Source of the DNA: Clostridiales bacterium
GTDB lineage: Bacteria; Bacillota; Clostridia; Saccharofermentanales; Saccharofermentanaceae
Assembly (NCBI GenBank): GCA_017554745.1
Contig: JAFZHS010000006.1
Location: forward strand, 1 to 64,000
Reading direction: 5' to 3'
DNA: 64,000 bases
The first letter of the stretch is position 1. The number at the start of each line of letters is the position of its first letter. Shown piece after piece: positions 27,277 to 35,936 of the stretch. A program made the position numbers and the translations under genes. Under the pieces are notes generated by a model. That model was not told where the DNA came from. It saw nothing but the letters and a program-made list of their open reading frames with translations, and searched no databases.

Positions 27277-28440
27277 TTAAATATACATCATCACCACGCC
27301 GGCGACCAAAGACGCAAGGCAGGTTCCGATCGCAACGATCAAAAGCGACCTTTCAAAGAATCCCAGTATCAGCGATACGCCGAATCCGATAAGAGCCGTA
27401 ATGAACGATCCCGTAGCGTAAAGGATCGCGGGGAACGTCATGGCTGACAGTACCGTGTAGGGAATGTAATCAAAGAAAGCTTTGACAGAAGGCTTTTCGA
27501 GCTTTTTGCGGAACAAAACAAAGGGGATCATGCGCACGAGATAAGTCGTGAGCGCCATTGCGATAAGGAGCGGGATAAAGATGCCGCTGTCGAGCTTGCC
27601 GCTTGCATTGTCTGCTGCCGCAGCTGCTTCTGCAGGCTTATAGCCCGGCGCAAAGATCACAACGAGCGCTATAAGGATAATGCCTGCAATTATCGAGGTC
27701 ACGGTTCCTGCTTTTCCCGCGAGCTTTTTTCTTGTAAAGACGACGATCAGCGCCGAAGCGACTGCTGCGATGATTATCGCAAAGCCGGCCGTGACATATT
27801 CTGACAGGACAGGCACATAGAAGAACAAGCAGGATATTATGCACGCCAAAAGCGAGCCGCAGAGTATGACCTTGTCGTGCTTGGCCTTGGGCAGCACGAT
27901 CGACACGAACATACCGTAGATGCCGATGGCGAGCGCGTTCGTGAGAAACTCCGGAAAAACCTGGCCCAGCAGCGCGCCGATCACGGTGCCTGCCACCCAG
28001 CCGATTACCGGAAGGACCGTAAGGCCGAAGAAGTACCTCGCACCGAATTCGTGTTTCTTGCTGACCGCGACGCCGAAGATCTCGTCAGTGATGCCGTAAG
28101 CCAAAAGCACTCTCAGGAGCGGGGTCATGGTCTTGTCCGCCTTCTGCGAGAGGGCGATGCCCATCAGAGAATAGCGGAGATTGATGACGATCTGCGATAT
28201 TATCATCGCAATTATCCCGCCTGCAGTCACCATTATTTCCAGTCCGGCAACCTGACCTGCGGACGTGATGTTGGTAAGTGAGATTATGCTGGCCTGAAGC
28301 CAGGACAGACCCTTAGAGACAGCGAGGATACCAAACGTGAAAGATACGGACAGGTATCCTAAACCAATGGGGAGACCGTCTTTGACGCCCTCCCCCAATG
28401 TGTATCCTGTAAACTCTGTCTCCGTGGAAGCTTTAGGCAT
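27277..28440 (-). CDS. azlC-azlD: Fused AzlC-AzlD branched-chain amino-acid exporter
   Basis: 387 residues. Residues about 15-235 are AzlC: DGLPIGLGYLSVSFTFGILA, then SAGQVAGLE and INLRYSLMGIALS. After an Ala-rich linker (about 262-282), residues 285-387 are AzlD: IPLLIAMALTTYLVRMIPFVL with FFDYIPYTVLSAM. The two are normally separate genes exporting branched-chain amino acids and 4-azaleucine. Here the C-terminus of AzlC continues through an extra hydrophobic stretch into AzlD in one frame. It overlaps the preceding lipoprotein gene by 8 nt. Confidence 0.88.
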   Translation of the reverse strand: MPKASTETEFTGYTLGEGVKDGLPIGLGYLSVSFTFGILAVSKGLSWLQASIISLTNITSAGQVAGLEIMVTAGGIIAMIISQIVINLRYSLMGIALSQKADKTMTPLLRVLLAYGITDEIFGVAVSKKHEFGARYFFGLTVLPVIGWVAGTVIGALLGQVFPEFLTNALAIGIYGMFVSIVLPKAKHDKVILCGSLLACIISCLFFYVPVLSEYVTAGFAIIIAAVASALIVVFTRKKLAGKAGTVTSIIAGIILIALVVIFAPGYKPAEAAAAADNASGKLDSGIFIPLLIAMALTTYLVRMIPFVLFRKKLEKPSVKAFFDYIPYTVLSAMTFPAILYATGSFITALIGFGVSLILGFFERSLLIVAIGTCLASLVAGVVMMYI

Positions 28441-29023
28441 AAAGCGCTCTTATCTCATCGAAAGTAAGGTAGATATCAAGAGTTGCCTTGGCTTCTTCTA
28501 TGGCCGGATCACTGAGATCAGCTATCTTCGTAACAGTCTGGGCTTCGGTGTCGACCTGGTAGAGGGTGCCCTCTGCGATGTAATACTTATAAACGGGATC
28601 AAATGTGCCGTCATTGTAGATGGTCGTGCGCGCGATAAACATTGCATCGCCCATATTGAAGTACTCGTCGACCTGCATGCCGTTGCTGAGCGTCTTCTCC
28701 ATCTGGAGGACCTCAAACTTATTGTCATTTGTAAGAGTATATTTGCAGATTGCGGGTACGCCGCCGGGCGTAGCGCCTTGAGTCTCCTTGGATGTGGTCT
28801 CACCCAGGTGATCCTTCATGAACTTATTCAGCTCGAGGTTGTAGTCGTTGATCTTCTTATCCAAGACCGAAAAGGAGTACGGACCGTCATCTACAGACTC
28901 TGCACCAGACGAAGATGTGCCTGTCTCATCTGAAGATAACTTCTTTGAGCATGCCGTACCGGCAAGGACTAAAGATAAAGCTAGTCCTAACGCGATCAAA
29001 TTTTTCCTAAATCCCATTTTCAT
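28433..29023 (-). CDS. Lipoprotein of unknown function
   Basis: 196 residues; AGGAG lies 6 nt before the ATG. The lipobox LAGTAC places Cys at residue 25, followed by a Ser/Asp/Thr-rich linker. The soluble domain has no recognised family. It is translationally coupled to the AzlC-AzlD gene (8-nt overlap), so it may act with that exporter. It is divergent from another lipoprotein gene at 29173. Confidence 0.72.
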   Translation of the reverse strand: MKMGFRKNLIALGLALSLVLAGTACSKKLSSDETGTSSSGAESVDDGPYSFSVLDKKINDYNLELNKFMKDHLGETTSKETQGATPGGVPAICKYTLTNDNKFEVLQMEKTLSNGMQVDEYFNMGDAMFIARTTIYNDGTFDPVYKYYIAEGTLYQVDTEAQTVTKIADLSDPAIEEAKATLDIYLTFDEIRALYA

Positions 29024-29172
29024 GTTCAGCTCCTTTTTAAGCTACATCTGTTCTCTACGCCGATAGATTATAGCACATGGGCGCTTGTCTTTCTTGTCAC
29101 GCTCTTTTTATATAAAACAGATTTGTGTTATATTCAATTTTAGTAGTGACATTATATAGAGAGGAGACGCGC

Positions 29173-29739
29173 ATGAAGGCTTCGAAGCTTAAGGCAACCG
29201 GTGCTTTGGTATTGGCAGCAGCAATGCTTTTTACCGGCTGCTCCAAAGTAAAAGAAGAACCGCCTGTCGAGCTGGCTTCCTTAAAGATAGCAGATGAGAC
29301 TTCCTTCTACGCCGCCCTTTCCGAGATCGACATCTATGAATCCGACACCAACGTTATGGAGAACACCGCGTTCAAGTTCACAAACAGCGACGCGCAGTTC
29401 GAAGTCATCATAAGCATCGACACGAAGTCCGATTTAGGCAACGTCTACAGCTATACCCGCTGCACTGACGAGGCTACCGCAAGGGCTTTGTTTGACTATT
29501 ATTTCTACACATATTCATCCGTACTTGAATCTGATGATTTCACCGGTTCCAAGGGCTACAAAGTGCTTGAGAATCACGCTTATCTTCTGATAAGCGGTGT
29601 CTGCGACAACATGCCTTATCACGATGCGCTCTATCTTTTGGGCGACACGGTCGTCGTTGCTTTTGAAGGCGCAGGCGATCCGGCCAACAAGAAAGAGATC
29701 GATACGTTCTTAGAAGCGCTCAGGTATCCAACGCCGTAA
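29173..29739 (+). CDS. Lipoprotein of unknown function
   Basis: 188 residues from the ATG at 29173 (GAGGAG upstream); the longer ORF reading has no site. The lipobox LFTGC gives Cys near residue 23. A compact domain follows with FKFTNSDAQFEVIISIDTKS and YLLGDTVVVAFEGAG. No family is recognised. It resembles other small lipoproteins in this window. Confidence 0.72.
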   Translation: MKASKLKATGALVLAAAMLFTGCSKVKEEPPVELASLKIADETSFYAALSEIDIYESDTNVMENTAFKFTNSDAQFEVIISIDTKSDLGNVYSYTRCTDEATARALFDYYFYTYSSVLESDDFTGSKGYKVLENHAYLLISGVCDNMPYHDALYLLGDTVVVAFEGAGDPANKKEIDTFLEALRYPTP

Positions 29740-29765
29740 GACTAAAACTGATTCTGATCCGGGGC

Positions 29766-29803
29766 GCTCCGATGGGGGTACCGGGAGCAATTTTTGAATT
29801 GCT
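29766..29803 (+). terminator. Terminator-like double hairpin after the 29173 gene
   Basis: GCTCC / GGAGC stem (29766-29770, 29784-29788) followed by AATTTTT, overlapping a second hairpin AGCAATT-TTTG-AATTGCT (29786-29803) that is followed by AAAAA. Confidence 0.5.
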
Positions 29804-29842
29804 AAAAAGTGTAGTAATTTGCACCCCCTATGGACGCCGGAT

Positions 29843-29931
29843 GTGCAATTGTCCACTCGAAAAACGGCCAACAATTGCACAAGAATGAACTTTTATGCAA
29901 TTGTTGAGGCTTTTTTTACGCAACAATTGCA
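29843..29931. repeat. Two palindromic units with TGCAATTG half-sites
   Basis: GTGCAATTGT (29843-29852) pairs with ACAATTGCAC (29871-29880). TGCAATTGTTG (29896-29906) pairs with CAACAATTGCA (29921-29931). Loops are 18 and 14 nt and units lie 52 bp apart. The layout matches the 26568 array but the half-site differs. The rest of 29740-30047 shows no gene; the 87-residue ORF here is not supported. Confidence 0.7.
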
Positions 29932-30047
29932 ATGCCCAAATCACGCACGTTTTGCACACGAAGCAAAGACCTGCTTTCAACCCAAAGCCAATTCAAACAA
30001 GTTCGGATGTTTATCAGCAATGATAAAAGCGTCTGTCCTCACTAAAC

Positions 30048-30080
30048 AAAGAGGCCGCCCCTTTCCGGGACAGCCTCTTT
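30048..30080 (-). terminator. Intrinsic terminator of the 30103 gene
   Basis: AAAGAGGC / GCCTCTTT stem (30048-30055, 30073-30080) with an inner CCC/GGG extension; on the minus strand followed by GTTTAG. Confidence 0.65.
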
Positions 30081-30102
30081 AGAAATATCAGTTCAATGCT
30101 GA

Positions 30103-31437
30103 TTACTTGACCTGTGCGTAAGCGATTGCGTAAGGCTCTTTGCACTTCTCGTCAGCAGCCATGACTACTACGTAGTAACCCTTCTGCATCTTCTTTGCCT
30201 CGTACTCGATGTCATAGAAGTAAACACCGTTGTCGTACTTGGTAGGAGTTGTGATTGCCTCGTAGACGGGCTCCTTAAGGTCGTTCTTATCGAATTCCTT
30301 ATCTTCACTGTAGTAGTATGCGTAGTAAACTTCGTTACCCTTTGCAGCCTTGTCTACTTCGATAGAGAATGCGAGGACCTTTGTGCCCTTAGCATAGACA
30401 CCGGGCTTGTCCATTGTATGGTCATAGTCCCACCATCTTGCTTCTTCGATGTAATCGTTGAAGTCTTCGTTGTAGCATGTGTAGCCCTGCTTCTTGTCGC
30501 TGTCAACGACTTCGAGCTTCTCGAAACGGTCGATGATCGTACCGCCGAAGCTGAAACCGCCGGTCAAAACGAAGTAAACGCCGGCACCGATAAGTGCAAG
30601 TGCAACTACGCCGGCAGCAATAAGACCAATGATAAGGCCTGTCTTGCTCTTCTTCTTGGGTTCTTCTTCAGCAACCGGAGCAGGTGTCTGGATAGGACCT
30701 GAAGGCGGATTGAAAGGAATCGGCTCAGGTGCAGGTGCGGGAGCAGGTGCTGCCGCAGCCTCAGGAGCTGCAGGTGCTTCAGCCGGAGCGTAAGCTGCAG
30801 CGGGTGCTTCGTAAGCGGGAGCTTCAGGAGCTGCTGCAACAGGTGCTGCTTCAGCAACAGGCTCAGCTACGGGAGCTGCCTCAACAGGAGCTGCCTCAAC
30901 GGGAGCTGCCTCAACTGCAGGTGCGATTGCTGCAGCAACAGCAGGCTCTGCAACAGGTGCTGCCTCTGCAACAGCCTCAGCAACGGGAGCAGCCTCAACG
31001 GGCGCTGCCTCGACAACGGGCTCAACAGCTTCAACTGCAGGTGCAACTGCAGCGGGTACTTCGGGTTCAACTGCAGGAACTGCCTCAGCAACTGCTTCAG
31101 CTACGGGAGCTGCTTCAACAGGTGCAGCCTCTACGGCTTCAACAGCAGGTGCGACTGCTGCAGGAACTTCGGGTTCAACTACAGGTACTGCCTCTGCTAC
31201 TGCCTCAGCTACGGGAGCTGCGGGCTCAATAACAGGAGCGGGTTCAACAACGGGAGCAACAGGAGCTTCGGGAGCTGCAGGTGCTGCTTCTACGACAGGA
31301 GCGACAGGTGCAACAGGTGCTGCGGGTGCTTCCTCTACGGGAGCAGGGTTAGAAGGTCTGAGCTTAGATCCGCACTTAGCGCAGAAAGCGGCGCCTTCCC
31401 TTACCTGGTTTCCACAGTTAGGACAAAACTTAGCCAT
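30103..31437 (-). CDS. Zinc-ribbon membrane protein with long Ala/Pro/Val/Glu repeats
   Basis: 444 residues. Residues 4-25 form a zinc ribbon (FCPNCG, FCAKCG). Residues 30-255 are low complexity: tandem units of about 35 residues beginning AAPVEAAPVAEAVAEAVP, in three to four degenerate copies. A KKKSK anchor, one TM segment (about 268-290) and an extracytoplasmic Tyr-rich domain (about 300-444) follow. The layout suggests a cytoplasmic zinc ribbon carried on a flexible arm with an outside sensor or adhesin-like domain. Function unknown. Confidence 0.72.
   Translation of the reverse strand: MAKFCPNCGNQVREGAAFCAKCGSKLRPSNPAPVEEAPAAPVAPVAPVVEAAPAAPEAPVAPVVEPAPVIEPAAPVAEAVAEAVPVVEPEVPAAVAPAVEAVEAAPVEAAPVAEAVAEAVPAVEPEVPAAVAPAVEAVEPVVEAAPVEAAPVAEAVAEAAPVAEPAVAAAIAPAVEAAPVEAAPVEAAPVAEPVAEAAPVAAAPEAPAYEAPAAAYAPAEAPAAPEAAAAPAPAPAPEPIPFNPPSGPIQTPAPVAEEEPKKKSKTGLIIGLIAAGVVALALIGAGVYFVLTGGFSFGGTIIDRFEKLEVVDSDKKQGYTCYNEDFNDYIEEARWWDYDHTMDKPGVYAKGTKVLAFSIEVDKAAKGNEVYYAYYYSEDKEFDKNDLKEPVYEAITTPTKYDNGVYFYDIEYEAKKMQKGYYVVVMAADEKCKEPYAIAYAQVK
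30836..31240 (-). repeat. In-frame tandem repeats coding Ala/Pro/Glu/Val units
   Basis: About three and a half imperfect copies of a unit of roughly 105 nt (35 codons) in the linker of the zinc-ribbon gene. Antisense and shifted ORFs over it are Gln/Leu-rich shadows. Confidence 0.65.
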
Positions 31438-31517
31438 ATATTATCCTCCTTAAGTTATCTAACTTATAAATATTACCACATCTTAAGAAGTCTTGATATG
31501 TGCTATTAATTAAAAAT

Positions 31518-31542
31518 ACGGCAAAGCATTGAGCTCTGCCGT
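31518..31542 (-). terminator. Terminator of the aro operon
   Basis: ACGGCA / TGCCGT stem; on the minus strand followed by ATTTTTAATTA, downstream of aroQ. A perfect 14-bp palindrome CGGTCTTAAGACCG lies at 31561-31574 between aroQ and this hairpin. Confidence 0.65.
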
Positions 31543-31589
31543 TTTTGAATTTCATGATTCCGGTCTTAAGACCGCGGGAAGCGCGCCAA

Positions 31590-32018
31590 TCAGTTGCCGC
31601 TTAAGAAATCTATCGCTTCTATATATCCGTCAAAGCCCTTGCCGGTAATGGTTTTCGAGCAATAGTAAGAGACGTAGGAGATCTGGCGGAAAGCCTCACG
31701 CTCGTTGACTTTTGAGATGTGGACCTCGACCGCGGGGATCTGCACCGCCTTGAGAGCATCGAGGAGCGCAACGGAAGTGTGGGTGTAAGCTCCCGGATTT
31801 ATTACGATGCCGTCGGCCTTGTCGAAATATGCCTGCTGGATGTAATCGACCAGATCACCCTCGTGATTACTCTGGAGGCACTTTACTTCGATGCCTTTGC
31901 TCTGGCAGTGCGAAGTGATCAGACTTACGAGGTCATCGTAAGTCGAAGCACCGTAGATATCGGGCTCCCTGATGCCGAGCATGTTGAGGTTAGGACCGTT
32001 AAGTACGAGTAATTTCAT
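31590..32018 (-). CDS. aroQ: Type II 3-dehydroquinate dehydratase
   Basis: 142 residues, the usual length. The family signatures are LVLNGPNLNMLGIREPDIYG, QSNHEGDLVDYIQ, INPGAYTHTS and EVHISKVNEREAFRQISY. It dehydrates 3-dehydroquinate to 3-dehydroshikimate, the third step of the shikimate pathway. It is the last gene of the minus-strand aro operon, 3 nt after the triple-fusion gene. Confidence 0.97.
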   Translation of the reverse strand: MKLLVLNGPNLNMLGIREPDIYGASTYDDLVSLITSHCQSKGIEVKCLQSNHEGDLVDYIQQAYFDKADGIVINPGAYTHTSVALLDALKAVQIPAVEVHISKVNEREAFRQISYVSYYCSKTITGKGFDGYIEAIDFLSGN

Positions 32019-32021
32019 AGC

Positions 32022-33587
32022 TTATTTCAACTTTCCCAGGATGTCTGCGATAGCCTTATCGTAGAAATCCTGCTTAACTTCGAATCTGTCGTAGGAGACC
32101 TTGTAGTCGCACCAGGTCTCGTACTTGTCCTTGCGCTGCTCATAGAGCTTCTCAACACCGTGGAGTTGTGAGATCGGTCTGTTCTTATCTGTAAGAGCAG
32201 TCAAAGGACGCTCAAGATAGAAGACATTGGAGTTGCAGCGCACATAGAACTTGTTGACGTCACGTGTTACGATGCCGCCGCCGCAGGATACAACGAGTCC
32301 GCTCTGGGGCAGGAACTCTGCTGCGACTTCGCATTCCATCTCACGGAACTCATCTTCGCCGGCTTCAGAGATGACCTCTGCAGGTGTCCTTCCGAACTTC
32401 TCTGCAAAAGCGATGTCGAGATCGACCAGTGTGCGGCCTGTAACAGTCGCGATATTGCGCGCGAGCAGGGATTTGCCAGAACCGGGCATTCCTATGATGG
32501 TGATGTTGCGCATGCGGTTCTCAAGCACCTTGATGACCATCTCGATCTTCTCTGCTGCTTCATCAGGCACATAAGCTGCGCCGTTAGCGCTGTCGGGATT
32601 GCCGAGCTGCTCAGCTCCTGCGGCATCGCCTGCGAAGATCCTTGAAGACTTATAAGCCTGTGCCACGAGCATCGCAAGGCCGCCGCAAGTCTTAAGGCCA
32701 AGGGCTTCCGCATCCTGCAGGAACTTAGTCCTTGAAGGGTTGTAAACGACATCTGCGCATGCTTCGAGCGAAGCGAACTTTGTAAGATCTAAAAGCGAAT
32801 TATTCACCTTCGGGAACATTCCGACAGGTGTGCAGTTGACGATCACCTGCGCGTCTCCTGCCTTCTCATAGACATTGGAGTAATTGATCTCAGTCTCAAG
32901 GTCGCACGCATATGTTGTTGCTGCGCCAAGTGTCTTGAGTGCATAGAAAACTGCGGATGCCGCGCCGCCCGTACCGAGCACGAGGACACGCTTGCCTTCT
33001 ACTGAGATGCCCTTTCTCGTGAGCATGTAGATGAATCCGAAGTAGTCGGTGTTCCATCCCTTTACCTTGCCGTCTTTGAAAAGAACCGTATTAACGCTGC
33101 CGGTTGTTTTCGATGCATCGTCCAGCTCATCACACATCGCGCATGCATTTTTCTTGTAAGGGATCGTAACGTTGAAGCCCTTGAAGACGCCGCTCTTAAA
33201 GAGTGTCTCGAGTTCTTCGGGCTCGCGCTCGATTACGGAATATGAGTAGGATGAATCGAAGAGGCTGTGGATCTCAGGAGAATATGTGTGTGCAAGAGTC
33301 CTTCCGAGCACGCCAAACGCAGGCTTGTTCTGGTGGTCCTTGGAGATGTCCATAAGAGTCTTGAAGAGATCCCTTACATAAGGTCTGCTCTCAAATCCCG
33401 CGATCTCTTCCAATGCCTTGAACTTCTCTTCTTCCCTGGCAGGAATATAAACATCCATGCCGTTCTCTCTTTTATAATTGCCGATCTGGCGGCATGTCGC
33501 CATTCTCTCTTCGAGAAGATCCAGGATGCTGTTATCGATCCCGTCCAGTTTTTTCCGGAGTTCGCTTAAGTCAGGTCTCTCGCTCAT
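32022..33587 (-). CDS. Trifunctional chorismate mutase-shikimate dehydrogenase-shikimate kinase
   Basis: 521 residues from the ATG at 33587, chosen for GGAGG 8 nt upstream; the ATG five codons earlier overlaps that site. Residues about 1-85: AroQ-type chorismate mutase (LRKKLDGIDNSILDLLEERM, IGNYKR). Residues about 88-345: shikimate dehydrogenase (TYSPEIHSLF, FNVTIPYKK, VLGTGGAASA, NCTPVGM). Residues about 358-521: shikimate kinase (GMPGSGKS P-loop, DLDIAF, SCGGGIV, NRPIS). It reduces dehydroshikimate, phosphorylates shikimate, and converts chorismate to prephenate. All key motifs look intact. Confidence 0.93.
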   Translation of the reverse strand: MSERPDLSELRKKLDGIDNSILDLLEERMATCRQIGNYKRENGMDVYIPAREEEKFKALEEIAGFESRPYVRDLFKTLMDISKDHQNKPAFGVLGRTLAHTYSPEIHSLFDSSYSYSVIEREPEELETLFKSGVFKGFNVTIPYKKNACAMCDELDDASKTTGSVNTVLFKDGKVKGWNTDYFGFIYMLTRKGISVEGKRVLVLGTGGAASAVFYALKTLGAATTYACDLETEINYSNVYEKAGDAQVIVNCTPVGMFPKVNNSLLDLTKFASLEACADVVYNPSRTKFLQDAEALGLKTCGGLAMLVAQAYKSSRIFAGDAAGAEQLGNPDSANGAAYVPDEAAEKIEMVIKVLENRMRNITIIGMPGSGKSLLARNIATVTGRTLVDLDIAFAEKFGRTPAEVISEAGEDEFREMECEVAAEFLPQSGLVVSCGGGIVTRDVNKFYVRCNSNVFYLERPLTALTDKNRPISQLHGVEKLYEQRKDKYETWCDYKVSYDRFEVKQDFYDKAIADILGKLK

Positions 33588-33603
33588 GGGCTTATCCTCC
33601 ATA

Positions 33604-34695
33604 TTAAAGTGATACGAGCAGCAGGTCGTAAAGCGCGATAGCTGCAGCGGCTTCGACTACCGGAACGGCGCGCGGTGCGACGCACGGATCGTGTCTGCCT
33701 TCTATATTGATAGTAGTGTTTTTCTTTGCTTCCAGATCGACTGTCTCCTGTGCTTTGGAGATAGACGGCGTGGGCTTTAATGCGACATCGAAAACGATCG
33801 GAGCAACATCGCCTAAGCTGATGCCTCCCTGTATTCCGCCGCTGTGATTTGTCTTAAGCGTAAGATTGCCTTCCTCGTCAAACATAAACGCGTCGTTGTT
33901 CTCCGAGCCCTTAAGATCAGAACCTTCAAAACCGTTGCCGAACTCGACTCCCTTTACTGCAGGGATCGCGTAAAGGATCTGCGCGAGCTTTGCTTCGATA
34001 CCGTCAAAGATCGGTCCTCCGATGCCTTCGGGATATCCGTAGATGACACACTCGATGACGCCTCCCACAGAGTCGCCTTCTGCGCGCGCCTGCTCGATCT
34101 TCTCCTTCATGAGATCGCCCTTCGCATCATCGATGACAGGGAAATCCTTGTCCTCCACTTCAGCGAGTCTGTTCCTGAATGCTTCGTCATTTACACCGTG
34201 ATCAAAGTATGTGTCATCGCTGACACCTGCGACCTTCTTGAGGTGCGCGCTGATCTGCACGCCGTATTTGCTGAGCTCCTGGAGTGCTATCGATCCTGCG
34301 ATGCAAAGAGGCGCGGTCATTCTTCCGGAGAAGATACCGCCGCCTGACTTCGAAGCCTCATCACCATAGAGAAGCTTTGCTGCGTAATCAGCGTGTGACG
34401 GTCTCGGACAGTTCATTATCGATGCATAATCTTTGGGCTTCGTATTCGTATTTACGATATATCCGTGGAGCATTGATCCTACGCGCTCGAAAATAACCTC
34501 ATCGGCTTCTTTTCTGGGTGTGGACCAGGCATTCTTACCCGGCGCGCGGCGTGCCATAAATGCAGCTGTTTTCTTGGGATCAGGCTCAACGCCCGAAGGG
34601 AGCCCGGTGATGTATACGCCGATAGTCTCGCTATGGGACTCGCCGTAGATCATTATGTCGAGAGCGTCGCCCTCATATGTGCTGCTTGAATTCAT
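33604..34695 (-). CDS. aroC: Chorismate synthase
   Basis: 363 residues from the ATG at 34695, which shares its A with the TAA stop of aroA (TAATG coupling). AAGGAG lies 11 nt upstream. An in-frame GTG three codons earlier is too close to that site. Motifs GESHSETIGVYITG, RAPG and GRHDPC with PRAVPVVEA are typical. It forms chorismate from EPSP using reduced FMN. It is preceded by aroA and followed by the triple fusion that consumes its product. Confidence 0.96.
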   Translation of the reverse strand: MNSSSTYEGDALDIMIYGESHSETIGVYITGLPSGVEPDPKKTAAFMARRAPGKNAWSTPRKEADEVIFERVGSMLHGYIVNTNTKPKDYASIMNCPRPSHADYAAKLLYGDEASKSGGGIFSGRMTAPLCIAGSIALQELSKYGVQISAHLKKVAGVSDDTYFDHGVNDEAFRNRLAEVEDKDFPVIDDAKGDLMKEKIEQARAEGDSVGGVIECVIYGYPEGIGGPIFDGIEAKLAQILYAIPAVKGVEFGNGFEGSDLKGSENNDAFMFDEEGNLTLKTNHSGGIQGGISLGDVAPIVFDVALKPTPSISKAQETVDLEAKKNTTINIEGRHDPCVAPRAVPVVEAAAAIALYDLLLVSL

Positions 34696-35936
34696 TATTG
34701 GCACATCTCCTTTAACAATATCTTCCTGAATTCAGGAAAAGATTTATCGAGGCAATCGATGTTATCAAGTTCGATATCTTTGCCTGTGGCTGCTGCGCAC
34801 AAAACTGCCGCCATAGCCATTCTGTGATCGCCCGACGACGTGAGCACGATATCGTCAGCGGTCTTATTTATATATTCTATCGTAATAGTGTCTTCTTCGA
34901 GCGTTACATTTGCGCCGATCGCGGTAAGCATTTCCGTGATCGCCTTCGCCCTGTCAGACTCCTTGATGCGGAGCCTCTTTATTCCTTTAAGAACTGTTTT
35001 GTAAGCGCGGAAAGCACCGGTGACTGCCATATACGGCACGATGTCCGGTATGTCGCTGCAGTCCATCTCGATCGAGGGCCTGATGGGATTGATCAGGCTG
35101 TCCTGCACGAATACGGTATTGCCTTCCACAAGATAGGAAATCCCCGCGAGCATCAGAAATCTCATTATCGCCCTGTCGCCCTGGACGGACTCCATGTTAA
35201 GTCCCGTGACCTTAGCCGAGCCGCCGTGTATCAGGCTTCCCAAGCAGATCAGAAATGCCCCGTTGCTCCAGTCGCCTTCCACTTCGAAGTTTCCGTCCGG
35301 GATGGCCGTTGACGTCTTGGCAGGGATCTTAAAAGTATCACCTTCTCTTACGATGTTGATGCCGTACTTGGAAAGCGCATCTACAGTAAGCTCGATATAG
35401 TGCACCGATGCGATGCCGCCCGTAACTTCAACCGTCGATTCTTTATCAAAACAAGATAATGCCATGAGAAGTCCTGAGATGTACTGTGAGGAAACAGAGC
35501 CGTCAATAACATATCGACCGCTGTCTATATTTCCCGTAACCGTTATCTCATTTGCTTCAACGTTTTTTGTGATCTCAACTCCAACCGGCGCAAGGCAGTC
35601 GGCGAGCTCTTTTATGGGTCTTTCAATAAGTCTTCCTTTTGTCTTGAAGACGAGTGTTTTTACTTTGTCAGATTTGCACGCGAGCGCTGCGGGGATCATG
35701 AACCTGAGCGTCGATCCGCTCTCGTTGCATTCAAGGATCACCGTGTCGGAGTCCTTGTTCTCGAGCGCGCGGAGGCAGGCTTTTGTAGCCCTGATATCGT
35801 CATTATCATCCGGTGATTCTTCAAGGAATTTTCCTCTTGCGCCGAGCAGATAATTAATTATGAGCTCCCTGTGAAAGACCGACTTCGAGAGCGGCGCTTT
35901 TATATCCAGATTCAGATTTCTGCAAGAGATTTTCAT
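34695..35936 (-). CDS. aroA: EPSP synthase (3-phosphoshikimate 1-carboxyvinyltransferase)
   Basis: 413 residues. Typical segments include APLSKSVFHRELI (substrate Lys/Ser), CNESGSTLRFMIP, DGSVSSQYISGLL, EGDWSNGAF, RIKESDR and SSGDHRMAMA. It joins PEP to shikimate-3-phosphate. The first conserved glycine-rich loop is shorter than usual. Stop and start overlap aroC (TAATG) and aroB (ATGA), so the block is translationally coupled. Confidence 0.96.
   Translation of the reverse strand: MKISCRNLNLDIKAPLSKSVFHRELIINYLLGARGKFLEESPDDNDDIRATKACLRALENKDSDTVILECNESGSTLRFMIPAALACKSDKVKTLVFKTKGRLIERPIKELADCLAPVGVEITKNVEANEITVTGNIDSGRYVIDGSVSSQYISGLLMALSCFDKESTVEVTGGIASVHYIELTVDALSKYGINIVREGDTFKIPAKTSTAIPDGNFEVEGDWSNGAFLICLGSLIHGGSAKVTGLNMESVQGDRAIMRFLMLAGISYLVEGNTVFVQDSLINPIRPSIEMDCSDIPDIVPYMAVTGAFRAYKTVLKGIKRLRIKESDRAKAITEMLTAIGANVTLEEDTITIEYINKTADDIVLTSSGDHRMAMAAVLCAAATGKDIELDNIDCLDKSFPEFRKILLKEMCQ

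Noticed and set aside
29819..30082. 87-residue ORF over the TGCAATTG palindromes
   Set aside because: No ribosome-binding site, and it is built from the inverted repeats.
30729..31232. Gln/Leu-rich ORF antisense to the repeat linker
   Set aside because: Produced by reading the Ala/Pro/Glu repeat on the wrong strand.
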